Assembly (NCBI GenBank): GCA_021397835.1
Contig: JAJFZO010000447.1
Coordinates: 1,054,001-1,118,000, forward strand
Direction of reading: 5' to 3'
Source of the DNA: Moringa oleifera
Lineage: Eukaryota > Streptophyta > Magnoliopsida > Brassicales > Moringaceae
Length of the DNA stretch: 64,000 nucleotides
In this document: positions 1-13,608 of the stretch, piece after piece
Layout: each line of letters begins with the position of its first letter
Position numbering within the stretch: the stretch's first letter is position 1
The notes under the pieces: generated by a model
Database searches by the model: none
What the model was told of the DNA's origin: nothing
Seen by the model: only the letters and a program-made list of their open reading frames with translations
Position numbers and translations under genes: made by a program

Positions 1-149
1 AAGGCATCAATTTTTGCCTTCTTTTAGACGGTTATTTACTCATATATTTGCAAAGTTTTCAACTTCCTTTTGTGATCTTCTTGTTAATTTATATACTTGT
101 ATGCCTTTGTCTAAAATCATCCTTGTTTTACGACAAGTTTCAACTTATA

Positions 150-450
150 GCACTATGGAGTGCTCTAGGGAGCAAACTTTTTTTTTACTGTAATACCACC
201 CTCTGTTCCAATTCTTTAATCTTAAAGGCAGCTTTTTATAAATATTTTGATAAATTCTCTCAAAGACTCACCAAAGTTTTGCTCAATGGAAAAATTCTTT
301 GAAGAGTCTTTTATCTTAACCATACTACTTAAGAATCAAGCTAAAAAGAGCTGCTCAAAGGTTTTGAAATGGTCTATGCTACCTACTATCATGGTGGAAT
401 ACCATAATCTTGCCACTTTTATGAACATTTCTTTAGAATACCCCTGAATC
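150..450 (-). mobile_element. Ty3/Gypsy-type gag fragment, decayed
   Basis: The minus-strand translation reads like the core of a Retrotrans_gag domain: a patch similar to 'FKTFEQLF', then 'ESLREFIKIF', the usual spacing of the capsid-like gag helices in plant Ty3/Gypsy elements. The frame has several stops, so nothing here can encode a functional protein. No LTR, primer-binding site or pol region is visible within the first 1.5 kb, so this is an isolated fragment or the edge of an element lying outside the window. The assignment rests on motif similarity read by eye. Confidence 0.4.
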
Positions 451-1549
451 ATGATCATTATGCTGAATTTTTCCTAATGATCTTAAGGATCTATTAAGTT
501 GTCATAAAGTTCTATTTGTAACGTATGAAACTTCAGAGGTATAAGAGCCTCTAAGATCCAAAAAAAAAAAAAAAACAAACCTACTCCATATTCGTATTCA
601 ATTGGAATTTTGGTATCTTAATTATAGAAAACCATTTATTCCAACTTTTTATTTAGTTGCATTACTTACTTCTTTAGGGCCTTATAATCTTTATTGTCTT
701 GATGTGAGTTGGTGGATTCTCTTTTCTTTTTTTTTTTTAATCTTTGATAGTTTAGGTAAGAATTAATTTCTTGGCAATGGTAATAAGTTGGTTAAGAGGG
801 TTATTTTGTTCAACACCCATCTCTTTTTGAAGTTTTTAATTTTCAAGATCTTAAAGCAGACATAAAATTACGTGAGTGAGTTTTTTAAGAGAGCTGATGT
901 TTCATTATGGCATTAAGGACTTCCACTAGTTGCTTTATTTTTTATTTTAAGGCATATACACCATTTGAAATGTTTAGAACAGATTAATAAAATTTCTACT
1001 AAATTAATGGTATTATTTTACGAGTCATCACATGAGAATTACATAAACAATTAAATTTTGAATTAAAATGTCATAAACATCTTAAATGAGGAGTATTCGA
1101 TGTTGTGAATGTTTATAAATTGTGCAACTTCAGAAAAGTAATGACCTCAAACTTAATCCAATTTGTTTGTTCGTTTGAATGACAAATTCATACCGTGATA
1201 TTAATATAAAAACAAGTAGGTCAAAATATGCTTAATACGTATTCATTCAAAATTATTAAAATCTCAAACTCATCAAATTATTTTCTTTACTATAACATTT
1301 AAAACCATTAACTAATTAATTGGTTTTCTTTTTGTCCTAATTATTCTTTTGTTGAGTGAAGTAAAAGAATAATAAACAAGAACATAAAATTTTTTTACCT
1401 TTTATTTGGACTTTAATCACCTTTTTACCTTGTGTATCAGTAGTCAAGCAATAATTACCCTTAAATAGCATCTTATATTCTTTTTTTAGGATTTTACCAA
1501 TACTCAAAAAATTTTGATTAATTTCAAGAACATATAATATATTAAAAAT
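451..1549. other. AT-rich intergenic stretch, no gene seen
   Basis: No long reading frame, splice-supported exon or RNA gene is visible. The stretch is rich in A/T runs and separates two retrotransposon fragments. It may be the decayed body of one of them, but nothing recognisable remains. Confidence 0.5.
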
Positions 1550-2420
1550 TAATTTCAGACATATGCAACCTTTGATTGCCCTTTTGCTACTCCATTTTTA
1601 ATTTTAACTTTAGAAATTGCAGTTTTATGAAGTTCTTTGATTAGTTTTGGATCATAAGTCATATAGTTTATACAATCACTATCTATAAGCTAATTTTTTA
1701 GAAGAGTTACCAGTAACGAAGCATGATACTATAAACAGTTCTTCATTTTGAGGCTGTTCAACAGCATTTTTGACTTCTTTTTATTGTTGTTACGATATAC
1801 ATATTTTTTCACGTATCCAAACTAACCACGCTTGTGGCATCTTGCATATGGCCTTCACCAACACTTGTTCTGTGCATAATTAATTTTTTTACAATAAGAG
1901 CTAGGTGAAAAGATTTAATTGTTACTACTTTGACCATTTTTGTTGTTGCTTGCAAAACACACAAACTTATTTTTGTATTGCTAATTTTTGTTATTTTTAC
2001 CTCCGTTATTATTATTATGGGATTCGACTTGAAAAGCACATTCCACAAATCCTCGTGCCTGCAATGCATTCAATAATTCTGCCAATGAAATATTTCACAA
2101 ATCTTTAGAGTTTTTCAAAGATCAAATTGTTTCCTCAAAATTTTTTAGAAATTATGACTAAGATCTTTTGAACAACTCTAGAATAAGAAAAATTAGTACC
2201 AATGAATCTTACTTTGTTAATAATATCGAGAAATCTATCAGAATATTTTTTTATTTTTTATTCTTTTATCTTTTACATCTCAAATTCTTGGATCAAATTC
2301 AGCATTTGCATTCTTTTAATCCTTCTTTTTTTCATATTCTTACTTCAAAAAATCTCAAATTTAAATTACTAATTCAGTATCGTTACTCTGATAAATATGG
2401 TGAATGAAAGTGCTGCAAAT
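1550..2420 (-). mobile_element. Ty1/Copia gag-protease fragment, decayed
   Basis: Read on the minus strand, the order is that of a Copia polyprotein start. A UBN2-like gag segment lies at about 2040-2260 (similar to 'KVRFIGTNFS' and 'VVQKILVIIS'). An Asn-rich linker follows near 1950-2010, then a zinc-knuckle-like Cys/His cluster at about 1800-1900. The aspartic protease site lies near 1640-1700, where the expected DSG triad reads as 'DSDC'. Stops and frameshifts interrupt every part. No integrase, reverse transcriptase or LTR was recognised downstream. The combination of gag, knuckle and protease in the right order makes the family call fairly secure; the limits are approximate. Confidence 0.65.
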
Positions 2421-3118
2421 AATGTTGCTCTTACTTTTTTTTTTTTTTTTTACTTCCTCTTTTTATGGTTTTCGATTTATGCAAGACTTGGATTTTCTAG
2501 CAATAGTGAAACTTCATATACTTGTTCAACAGCTTCACATAGATCATTTCCGTTAAGGTATGTTTCCATTCTAACAACTCACGTCTGATATCTCGTATCA
2601 TTAAACACTGAAAATGCAGTTGCTATGAATGAATTGTTTGTTTATTGTATAAATTTTTGTTTTTAGACATATAGGTGGAAAGTGTTTAAAAATTATGTTT
2701 ATGAGTTTTTTCAATCTAACAAGTCCCTCAAGATAATAACAGAAATTTTTTAAGATGAGAGGAAAAATAATAGACAAAACAAAAAAATTTAAAGCTTAAA
2801 ATTACTTGAAATTGTTTGCTTTGTTCTATTAACATAAGTCCTATTTATAAGAAAAAAAACCAAAAATTAAATTTTTACTTATCTAGATATCTTAAAATTT
2901 GAATTCAAAACTCAAGCTTCTTGATAAAAGCAAAAATTAAATCTTATTTACTTTATCTTTGATAAAAATATGCAACAAATAAAATATTTTATTAACAATA
3001 ATGAAAAGATATTTCACCATGTTTTTCAATGATTTGTAACAATGTGATTACAATTTCACATAATTGTATAAACTTGTACTCTCCTATCACAACAACAAGT
3101 ACATTCATATAAACGAAT
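2421..3118. other. AT-rich spacer downstream of the beta-galactosidase gene
   Basis: No gene seen. It presumably contains the 3' untranslated end of the minus-strand beta-galactosidase gene that stops at 3119, plus AT-rich intergenic DNA with T and A runs. Confidence 0.4.
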
Positions 3119-6100
3119 TTATTGAAGAAGGTGATAGGAAGAGACATTTGCATTCAAGCTAGTAACCGAAATGGTGTCCAAGGATATTTGAAGAGGATCC
3201 CCACCCAACTCTTCAAGGAGAACTAAGAGATTTCCAGAAGTCTTAAGGAAAGATCGTGGTATGTGGTACCTATGACAATTACTTAAAATGTATAATTAAA
3301 ATCACCCATTAAGAGAAGCTTATTGACCAAGGTTAAATATCATAAAAATAATATCAAGATACAGTGGGAAACTAAAATTAGTAGAGAAGATATTTACATT
3401 GACTGCGAAGGAACTCCTTTGAAGGTATAAAATGAAATCCAGTAGCGACCAATGCTTTTCCCATTCACCCAAACTTCACCTTTGCCCATTGTGCTAAGGT
3501 TTAGAGTGACTGGATCACACCCCAGTGGCTCATCGAATACAATCTGTCACACCAAATTTGTTTTCTTTCATGTCTAACATCTTCTGACAATAAATTCAAT
3601 TGATTGATATAAACACCATTTTCGCACTTTATAATATCTAATATCTACTGGTAGAAGCATTTTTTGAGAAGCAAAGAGTTGCTTAACTTAACTCATAAAT
3701 ACATCTCTTACTTTTTTCTTTTTTCTTTTAATTTCAGTGAAACAACACAATAATCCATTCACTCAAGTCATCCATCGAGTCTTAGATCACTCAACTAAGC
3801 ATGCCATTAGCCTTCTCAACATGTTTTCACAAGATATTATCTATTGATACTCCAACATCACCTACTTTTCGTGTACAAATTATCAATTAATTGTTAATAG
3901 GTAGGTATGGTGATAAAATAGCAATGTTAAATAGCTATTGCTATACATATACACATTTACTTATAATATATTATATATGTGTAGAGAGAGAGCACATGGG
4001 TGTAATATGTATGCTACTTACCTTGTACCAAGTAAGTGGTTGATTGTTGAAGAGAGTAATATTACTACTCCACTCAACATTACCCAACATTTGTTCTTCA
4101 TATATTTGTAATTGCTCTCCCAGCAGCCCCACCTGCGATAGTGAATTAATTAACAAAAGTATAAAATGAATTACACTATTCTATATCTTCAAAATGCACC
4201 CCCTTAAAATATTCCATTGACAAATGTTCCTCAAATCTACTCATAAAGGCCATATGCATTGTTAATTAAATACTTGGTAGAGAAAGAATAAAAGCTATCA
4301 TACCTGATAACCCCATGCATAATTGGTAAAATCATATAACTCCTTCTCACCACATAGAATTTCCACTTTAGTTAATCCAGCAACCCTTCTCTCAAGGAAA
4401 GCTCCAGAATCCTTCAAACAAATAAGATTAGGGAAAAAAAATTTTGGTGTTTGTTTGTTACATAGAATTGGAGATATCAGTGTCAAAAAGAAACAAAAAG
4501 AAAAAGATGGGTCGCAAATTAATGTTACCGGTAACCCAACCATAACACTGAGTATGGAAATATTGTTGGTTCCATCATGTAAGGAAATCGGGATCTTCAT
4601 GGTAAATCCCTTGGTGTCATGACTTCCATGTGCAGCTCCTAAGAATCACTAACAAATGTCAGTGACTAAAACTTGGATTTCTAGCATGTTTCTAATTAGG
4701 TTGCCTTGGATATCTTATATGCTAAGACAATCAAAACTATTATTTCAAAATGTCTTTTTTTTTGTCTCTAAAATAGATCTCTCCTTATGCATTTTGTGAA
4801 ACCCATTTGCTTCACTTATCAGTATATATATAGTTTAACAGAATGGCCTTTAAAGTTGATTATGGAATATAAATGTAATGAGATTACCTGCATATACATC
4901 ATTGACAAAGGCGTGTGCAACATGTCCAAGGGATTCAACATAAAGGTGTGTCTCATTGCAAGTTGATGAATTGGGTTGAAAGCTATTTTTTGACATATGG
5001 TACTCCATCAGCATATATTATTATTACCAGACTACAACTCAAAATTAATGAGCTATAGTATTTTGTACCTGAAAGTATACCAAAGGTAATCAGATTCATC
5101 TTTTGTGGTGTTCATGTGCTCGAATAACATATTTGACTGCAATGAGGTATTCGAGAATTTTGGAATGACATCTCCAAATGCCTCCCACCTATTATTTGAG
5201 TCAAGCAAGTGGCTTGATGTTAGAATTCTGTAATTCTGCTCTGTTTTTACCTGTCAAGACACAAGTTAAAAAAAAAAAAAGTTTAGTTTTATCATTTACC
5301 ATTGACATGCCATTCTCTGAACATTGTATTCTTCACCACAATTATAGTCACTACAATTATTGCTCAAATACAATTGCAAAATCAAGGTCAAAAATAAGCC
5401 ATAAGAGCTCTCTTTTTCTGTACATTGTTCATGTGCAGTTCATCCAGTTAGCAGAATCAATATTTTGTATTTCTTGACCCCAAAAGCAAACAGAGGACTC
5501 AAAATATACATTGATTGTGCGAGTGACAGACAAGAGCAACTTACCTTTGCAGTGTTGAAAATTACTTCTTTACAGTCTGAAAGAATACTTATTGACTTTG
5601 GAGGCAATTCAAATGACTTATTTCTGAACTGTACGGTGGCATCATCTCTTCCATTATTGTTTACCAGAAATGCAACACATCCTCCAGTTTTATCTTCAAA
5701 AACATAGGCCTAAATGAAAGTAGAGAAGATATGAAGCGCCATGATCATATGTCTCATTGTAGAATGAATTTGAATAGATTCATAGGTATATACAGAAACA
5801 CTGATTATCACAACCTCTTGAAGTTCACCCAACGAGAAACTAGTTTGTGCTCCTTGCAGCAAAGGTGAAGAGCAAGACTTAATTGCAGCATGCACCTCCT
5901 TAAGATGACCCCATTTAGGTTGCCTAAGTAAACCTGTATTCAGTCTGAGAGTTGAATTCTGTTGTCTAACAAGAAACATAAGCCCCATTATGAGCATGTG
6001 CAACTCACCATACTCATCAAGAGGAGCTTGATCATAATAACCTGTTATGACATACGCAGATGCTGTTCTTCCAAAATTTGTGCCACCATGGTACTAAATT

Positions 6101-9100
6101 ACAAAATAATGTTCCACAAGTTAATTACAGCTTGAACTGAAAGTATCATTAAAGCTGGGTAAGATTTAACCTGATCCATAGTTGGGCAATGTTTAGGAAG
6201 AAAATAGTTTTACTAGACAGTAAACTAATTGGTTAGAACTTAAAAGGAATAATGTGTGTATAATAACCATACCATGTAATAGTTGACATAGCTTCCATTC
6301 TTTGCTATAAAAAGTGCAACATGAAATGCAATATCTTCAGCTGATCTTATGTATGGTTCTCCACCATACACTTGATAGCTTCAAAAAAGGAAAATAAAAT
6401 TAGAAAATAAAATATCTGTGAGGTAATAATTGAATGGACACCAGAATGCTCCTACTGTGAAGAGAATTAAAGATCATCTGCTTCACTACAGATATGTGGA
6501 CTCTGTTACAGGTACTATAAGAAAGTGGTTCTAACATGTGAGGTTATTTATAGAGATTTTCAAGCTGATATCCTAGATTATCAAACCAGTTCTCTTGATA
6601 AAAGACACATGGCATTGGTTTAGAAAGAGAAAAGAACAAAAATCTGATTACTTCCTCGATGGCATGCTCCTTAAGCTTACACAACTTTGAAACTTAATGG
6701 CAGACAACGCATGTAATCGTTCTTGTAATATTCACAAAAACCAAATTATGTGCTTATGTTAAACTATTTCTAGATTCAGAAATTAGGTACTGAAACTGCT
6801 GTGAAGTGTAGAAAGATCATAAAACATGTATGTACGTGTGTGTGTATCTATACATACAAAAGGAATAGATTAGTTAGCGTAACAATGGATGTTTAAGAAT
6901 GTTTAATTGAGCTGCTTGATGAGAGCATACAAAGAAGTCCAATTCTCTGTCCAAAGTGCAGGCTTGTCTGGAGAGTTGGGCCCCGTGAAAGTCTCCCCAC
7001 ATCTCATCCCATTGCATGTATTAATCTGCAGATCAGTATTTCAACAAACACATAAACAACAATAGTCCATTATAAAGGCAACCGAAAGTGTTGAAAGTTT
7101 GAAAAAGGAAGAACTGACCACTGGGTCAGGAGCATCGCTTTGTTTGCACATCACCCATGGCACACCAGTCTCCTGTTCAACTGCCATTTTTGCTGCCCAA
7201 CGAACATATGAGGGTCCTTTTTCTCCGAAGGCCCCCTCAACATTTTGATATTCATTCTCAATCTACATTCATAATATACACCATTTTTTTTATTTCCGGA
7301 AAAAATGTTAAATTTAGTAAATCAACAACCTGGGGTTTTGTTTTGGCACCTGGGACAGTATTATAGGCCCCCCCTGTGAAGCATATAAACCCTCTGACTT
7401 CATCAAGTCCACTATCTTTGTTGTGAAGTTTCGCATATAAAACTGCGACATGCACAAAGATCCATTACACGGCACGTACAAGTTGGAGGTGATGGTCTTC
7501 TTACAGGACAGAAGAGAAGAGTGCAAGCTTTGTTAGAAGATAACATAACGGGTTTATGTTTATACCTTGAAAGGTTCATTATCTGATCGATAAACAATGT
7601 CCGGTACATCATGCAACCAAAACGGAAACCCCCTGTACCACCACCCGACCAAATACGTTTAACTCAATTCCGAGCTTATATGTAGAAATTAAAACCTAAG
7701 TGGGAGGACATACCCATAAGTCCACTCGCTTTCAATGAAGGGTCCAATCCTAAGGCAAACATAGAGGCCTTGTGCTTGGATTTCCTTGATGAACTTGAGC
7801 AAGTCATTTCTTCCACTGAAATCGTACTGTACAGTGCAAAACCAATATTAATCCGTCAAGATGACATTGGGGAGGTCAGAAATAGTTGATTAATTAATTT
7901 TAATTACCTGTCCAGGTTTGGGCTCGTGCAGGTTCCAGAATACGTAGGTTTGTATCACATCAAGCCCTCCTTCCTTGGCCTTTGCTATCAAAGACGGCCA
8001 CATCTGCCCACATGAAAGTTGACCCATTTTATGAATTTGTTTCTCTCTAGTAAACTATGGGCTGGTTGTCTGGGTTTGGGTCTGTAAGGAGAAAGCTCTA
8101 ATGGGCAAGCCCAAGCAGATTGACACCATTTATTGTCAATGCAATTGCAAGTGTGAGATTAAAGCTTTCTTTTGCTTTTTGATTTTATGGTCTAAAAGTA
8201 TAACTGATAATTCACCTCCACCTTACATATCTTACAATTCCAGGCATGAGGAGGCTGGTAGGCTCAGCAACCAGCTTCACATTCCTCACACCCCCAGTTT
8301 CTTTCCTTTCTAGCAAAGATGCCAAGCCATTAAAAGAAGGAAGAACAACGCGTAAGCTATCATTCAAAAGTCGACGAAAAGATTTTATTTCCAGCTAGCT
8401 GTGCTAGCTGTAACTTTTCTGCTCCATGTACCCGTGATTCTATAGTTACTGCCTCATCCAATTGACTCTTCTGAATGCCTCAGAAAGGCAAGACCGAATA
8501 CCTTTTGAGCTGAAAGACTGCATCCGGTGGAGGAAATTCTGGGAATTCCTGGAAACTCCTCACTTTTCACACAGTCCCAGGGAAATGTGAACATTGCATG
8601 AAGTCTTTGAACTTAAAGAACAAGTTAGGCCCTTCTTTTAACTAAACTCAAAATCCAAAGAACCCAGAATTGGACGACGTCGTCATTGCTCATTAAGGAA
8701 AAACATACCGCCTTTGTAGTTTGCGTATATTTGCATTTATCTAGATAGCTTATACAGCTAATCTAGGATAAATTAAAATCATAAATGCATCCACCAAGAA
8801 AGAAAAAAGGAAAAAGATTAGTGCTAAATGCTAAGAATTCATGCCAAGAGATTGATTAGGAATAAATCAGTAATGATACGACATAAGAAACCCACATGAA
8901 CCGATTCAGCTCAGCTTCTGTTTAATTTGGTGATTTGAACCCGTTTAATGTAATTAACATATGATACAAGAATTAACATCTGAACTGCGTTATCTTTTGA
9001 TGAGAATGATTCTTTTTAGTACACAAATTTGTTAACTCCAACCCCCCATTCTGTTCACTTAAACTAAACCAACTTTTTTAAATTTTTTTAAGAACAACAG

Positions 9101-9415
9101 TAACCAATGCAGAGACTCGACTTTAACATTTCAAAGAATTGCAGTCTTTTACTTTGGGCAAATTGCATTTTCTAACCCTTTCAGCATTAACATTATTGTT
9201 TATTAGAGAGATGCATGTGGGACATATAAATGTATGAGTTAAAGCAGAAAATCACTTACATCGGGAGTGCTGCGAGGATAATGAATGGAACCCGAGAACA
9301 GAATTTTTCTTTGGCCATCAATGATGAGAGACCTTCCATCGTATGTAACGTTATCTGCTGCTCCATATCCGATCACCGCCGCGGCAACCAGAATCCAGTA
9401 GAGCCAGCAAGCCAT
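3119..9415 (-). CDS. BGAL16: Beta-galactosidase, GH35 family, BGAL16-type
   Basis: Secreted plant beta-galactosidase that removes terminal beta-D-galactose from cell-wall polysaccharides and glycoproteins. Eighteen exons join in frame to 713 codons: 9415-9260, 8003-7908, 7826-7714, 7632-7566, 7442-7350, 7262-7119, 7025-6931, 6378-6273, 6093-6009, 5933-5815, 5709-5545, 5250-5069, 4982-4888, 4638-4529, 4411-4304, 4132-4022, 3543-3398, 3269-3119. Residues 1-20 form a signal peptide ([20 protein letters not shown]). The GH35 signatures follow: '[10 protein letters not shown]' near 41-51, '[15 protein letters not shown]' with the likely acid/base Glu179, and 'WTENW' with the likely nucleophile Glu250. 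The C-terminal '[16 protein letters not shown]' segment is present. The protein ends soon after 'PRSFLK', without the C-terminal galactose-binding lectin (SUEL) domain seen in some plant paralogs. The start is the ATG at 9415; an upstream in-frame GTG is not needed. The symbol rests on subfamily similarity and on the NAC and aspartyl-protease neighbours, so another short-type BGAL is possible. Confidence 0.92.
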
Positions 9416-9485
9416 CTTTAGGTGAAGCACCACAAAGAACTTTTTTCTGGCACAATTTTGGTGTTGGGTAGACGTTAAGTGAAGT

Positions 9486-9498
9486 TGTATATATATGT
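9486..9498 (-). promoter_or_regulatory. Probable TATA box of the beta-galactosidase gene
   Basis: An alternating TA run (tatatatat at 9488-9496) lies about 75 bases upstream of the ATG at 9415 on the minus strand. That fits a TATA box with a short 5' leader. It could also be chance in AT-rich DNA. Confidence 0.4.
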
Positions 9499-10542
9499 GT
9501 GTGGCTCGGTGGCGTGGGGGTTGGTGAATTTCAGATAACGGAAACTATCTGTATTGACATGGATTTTCGCCTGTGCCTTGTACATTGTCCGTTCTTATTG
9601 GTAAATAGAAACATACTAATCCATAAAATTATGCTACAAATAAAAAATCAAAATGTAAGTTTTATAATTGCATCCAAATTATATCATAGATCTACACAAA
9701 CTTTCTTTGACAATTGTCGGGTTAGGAAAAACGTCAAAGGAACAGGCTCAAAATGCACTAAGCCCAGAATGTAATAACAAGACTATGATCCAAGTTTTAC
9801 CAAGGACTTGGGTCTATGAACAGATCTAATCTTGTGGACTCTCGACCCAGAGAGAGTTATCGTTGATTAAGACAGAATGCCAAGTGCTGAAGTTGGAGGG
9901 AGCCCCTCCCTTCCTCTGTAAAAACTCCAACCAAAAGCAAGGTAAGGATTCCAATTTATTGTACTTATAGCATATTTAGTTGGCCAAATGGAATAAAAAA
10001 TGAACGAAATAGATATCTCTTAGTAATACATCATTTGCGACCACCATTTATGTTATAATATATTAATCGTAACCACAACTGTACTTTATAATAATATAGT
10101 TCTAATCATTAAATGTCTTGAAAATATAGTCTTTTAACCATAATACGTTTTACTAGATTAATATTTTTGACAGCATAATTACTTGTTTTTATGTTATCTA
10201 TAATTATAAATCACTCGATAATGAATTACTTTTGATTATTAAAATACTTGAAGGTAATTATTTTTAATTATTGTTGAATATAATGATATTTCGATTTCAA
10301 TCATCTTATTCCTAAAAAAAAATCATTTTTAACAAGTTCTATTAATATTTCTAATGATTTTATTAATTAGCACTAAGAACTTTTAATACTTGAAAATAAA
10401 TTATGTCTAAGAGTTCATAAAAAAAAAAAAGAACATTTCTAGTGACACCTTTTTTTATAACATCTAATGATCAAAGATGTTAAAAATAGCTATGTTAAAA
10501 AATTTTGACGTATTTATAATTGTTTTTTGCACTCAAAAATGG
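9499..10542. other. Upstream region of the beta-galactosidase gene and AT-rich spacer
   Basis: No exon or RNA gene recognised. It includes the presumed promoter of the minus-strand beta-galactosidase gene and, beyond about 9950, AT-rich DNA leading to the left LTR of the Gypsy element. Confidence 0.4.
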
Positions 10543-11218
10543 TGCAAACCCAACAAGAAATTTATATATCTACCTCAAAAACTAAAAATTCAAATTTAAC
10601 GAAAAAGAGAACTTCAACCCAATTATTATTCGAATTAAGAACCGTAAGTATGTAGTTTGAACGCCATAAAAAAGAACCCTTAAGTTCAAAATAATTTTCA
10701 AAAGAACCAAAGAAGGAGCAACCCTCAAAATAATTTTTATTCACCAATATTGTTTCTAATAAAGTTTGTGTCCTCTTTAAATAAAGTTAAGAGAAAACAT
10801 AAATCGAGAAAGTAAATATCCTAAAACTAAAGATGAAGTATCCTACAATCGAAAAAAAAAATCTAAAATTGAGAAAAAAATATTTTCAAATGAAAAACAA
10901 ATATCCTATATTAAAAAACAAATAATAGCAAAGATTTTTTAGCACTATTAAAAAGTAAGTATTTTGCAACAAATCTTCCTCCACATCAAGCTCCATAAAT
11001 CATATAGCTAATTTTCTAATACTATAATTAAGCTACTTTAATTATATTGAGTAAATTTTTCTTTTAGATCCATATTAGGATCCAATATTTTGAAACCAAT
11101 CCAAATATCTTGATTCAACTCATTAAGTGCTTGTTGGATCCTTTCAGCTCTTACTCTTGTAATTCACCTAATTAGAATATGCAATGGATCCTTTAGTGAT
11201 ACTTCTTGATTGGTATCA
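10543..11218 (-). repeat. LTR of the Gypsy remnant (3' copy in element orientation)
   Basis: Aligns by eye over its whole length with the repeat at 13609-14230; shared blocks include 'aatttatatat', 'gtaaatatc' and 'cagctcttactctt'-like text. Its minus-strand start reads TGATACCA and is directly preceded by a purine-rich tract. Confidence 0.7.
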
Positions 11219-11232
11219 TCCTTCCCTTCCCT
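11219..11232 (-). other. Polypurine tract of the Gypsy remnant
   Basis: On the minus strand this is AGGGAAGGGAAGGA, directly before the TGATACC start of the LTR. This is where the plus-strand priming polypurine tract of an LTR retrotransposon must lie, and it fixes the orientation of the element independently of the integrase remnants. Confidence 0.65.
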
Positions 11233-13608
11233 AAAAGGATCTGACCTTAAATTGTTGCCTATATCAAAACAAGAAAGATAAAAGAAACATTAGATGTAGC
11301 ATTAATGTTATACTCACCTGGAAGATCCAACTTACAAGAATTATCATTGATCCTCTCAAGGATTTGAAAAGGACTATGCCTTTTAGGATGTAGCTTGAAC
11401 CGCCTACAAGCAAAAAATCTTTCCCGTTTCATTCATACTCAAACCTAGTCGCCAGCTTCGAAAATAACTTATTTTCTACCTTTGTTGGCTTTAGTTGTAT
11501 ATTGCTCTTTTTTTTTTTTTTTTTGCCTTACACTCTCATAGTGTTTCTTCACCATCTCAAACTTTTTTTTTGGCTATCCAATGTAGTCTTTTCATTCATT
11601 GAAAAAGGCAACAAATCCAAAAGATTCAATAGATTAAATCCATAAACAATCTCAAATAGTGAAAAATTAGTTGTCAAATGAATGCTCTTATTATATCTAA
11701 ACTTAATAATAACAAACAATCCTCCCACTTTTTCAAATTCTTTTTAGTCACAATATGTAATAAAGTAAATAAAGTTTCATTTATGACCTTCACTTATCCA
11801 TCCATTTGGGGATGATAATTAATTGAAAACAATAATTTAGTTCCCTACTACTCTATGAGACTTTCCCAAAGTACCCAAAAAACTTAATATTACGATTGAA
11901 AACAATCTTCGTTGGAACACCATGAAGTCTTATTATCTCCTTGAAGAACAAACCAATAATGTTGGTTAGATTATCGATTTTATCATAAGATATGAAATTT
12001 GTCATCTTAGGGAACTTATTAACAACCATAAAAATGAAATCTCCACCTTTCTTTGACTAAGCAAGCCTAAAACAAAGTCCATAGAGGTGTCTACCTATGG
12101 CTTACTAAGTACATATAGAGAAGTAGACAACCCATTAAATAAGACTCTAGGTTTGGAATGCTTACATGTAACACATCTAGAACATCCTTTTTTTACATCA
12201 CATTTCATTTTAGGTTAAAAAAAAAAAGGTTTATGCAACATGTCTAAAGTCTTTCTCACACCAAAATTACCCATCAATCCTTTCTAATGTACTTCATGCA
12301 TAAGTGACTTTGATACCAACTGATGAACATCACAAAGAAAAATGAGACCTAAAATTAAGATAGGTTTCCAAGATCTCCTAGAAATAAATTTGTACAAAAA
12401 TATAGTTTGTATTAAAGTAAGAACCTCAGTATAATAAAGACTCCACAATCAATCATGAAATGATTAATTGATAAATCAAGGTGAATGCCATGAAAATCTT
12501 TAATAAATTTGCATCTTCTCTAAAAAACAAAGAAGAAAGCAACCTCATGACTCTATTATTTCCATTTCCTCAAGTTTCGATCAACTCCATCTTGCCATCT
12601 AGGATCTCTCCCAAAGTTTCTGCATCTTCCTTTTCTTTGAACGTACAAACCTATTGATACTTGACTGTCTTCATCCTTTATTTCACTCTCATGATCTTCA
12701 TTAAAATAATGTTTAGGTGCATGTCTTTCTTACCTTCTAACATTAGGCACTCTTTGAAGTCAACTCTGTTACTAGTTAGCAATAACAACATCTTTTCGAT
12801 CCATTTGTTCCCGAATTTCATTAATCACCATTTTCATGAAATTAAATCATTGTTGTATAGCCTACATCAAAATGAATGATTTCTATCATCCTTCTTTACT
12901 TGTTGACTCATCCTTAGAAAACATATTGAAACTGTACAGAATTATTATAAAAATTTTTTTCCTGACAACATTCCCTCATATGTTTGCAGATGATGCCATT
13001 CATGTTCATGTTTTCACTCTTGATTAGGCTTTTTCCGATAATAATCTCATACTCTAGCTTTTTTTCACTCTTAGTTTCCTCTATTTAATACTTTATTGAC
13101 GTAATGGAACCTAACTAGAATTCAATTTGCAAAATTCAAATCAATCAAAACGAGAAAGAAGAATATCATAGAAGCAAACAAATTGAGAAAAAATGGACAA
13201 GATATTTCTTTTTCAAAAAAAAAAAAGATATGACTCAAGATAAATCAAGAAGATAAAGTGAATGATTGTATTATTGCTTCAACACTTTATTTCTCTCTCT
13301 CCTTTTTTTTCTTCTTCTTTGGCCATTTTTTCTTCTTCATCTTCTTTCGTTCTCTCATTCTTTTCTTTTTTTCTTTTTTAATCTTTTTTTCTTTTTCTTT
13401 TTTGCTTTTGTTTTTTTTTCTACTACAACACAATAAAAAAAAAATAAACCAAATGATGATTTTCAAGAATTAAAGATCTAATTTTTTTTTAAAAAAATAA
13501 AATTAACAAAAAAATGAAAGAAAAGAAAAGCTTGAAATTATAATAAGGTATATGAACTTAAGTTTTAAAATCATTACTAATACTAAATGATGTCAATATG
13601 AATGAACG

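Noticed and set aside
9416..9433. Six-codon extension of the beta-galactosidase start (upstream in-frame GTG)
   Set aside because: The codon at 9431-9433 is GTG on the minus strand, not ATG; the ATG at 9415 gives a normal signal peptide.
12300..12325. 'tttgataccaactgatga' as an LTR start or primer-binding site
   Set aside because: It lies inside the integrase zinc-finger remnant on the minus strand and has no partner copy.
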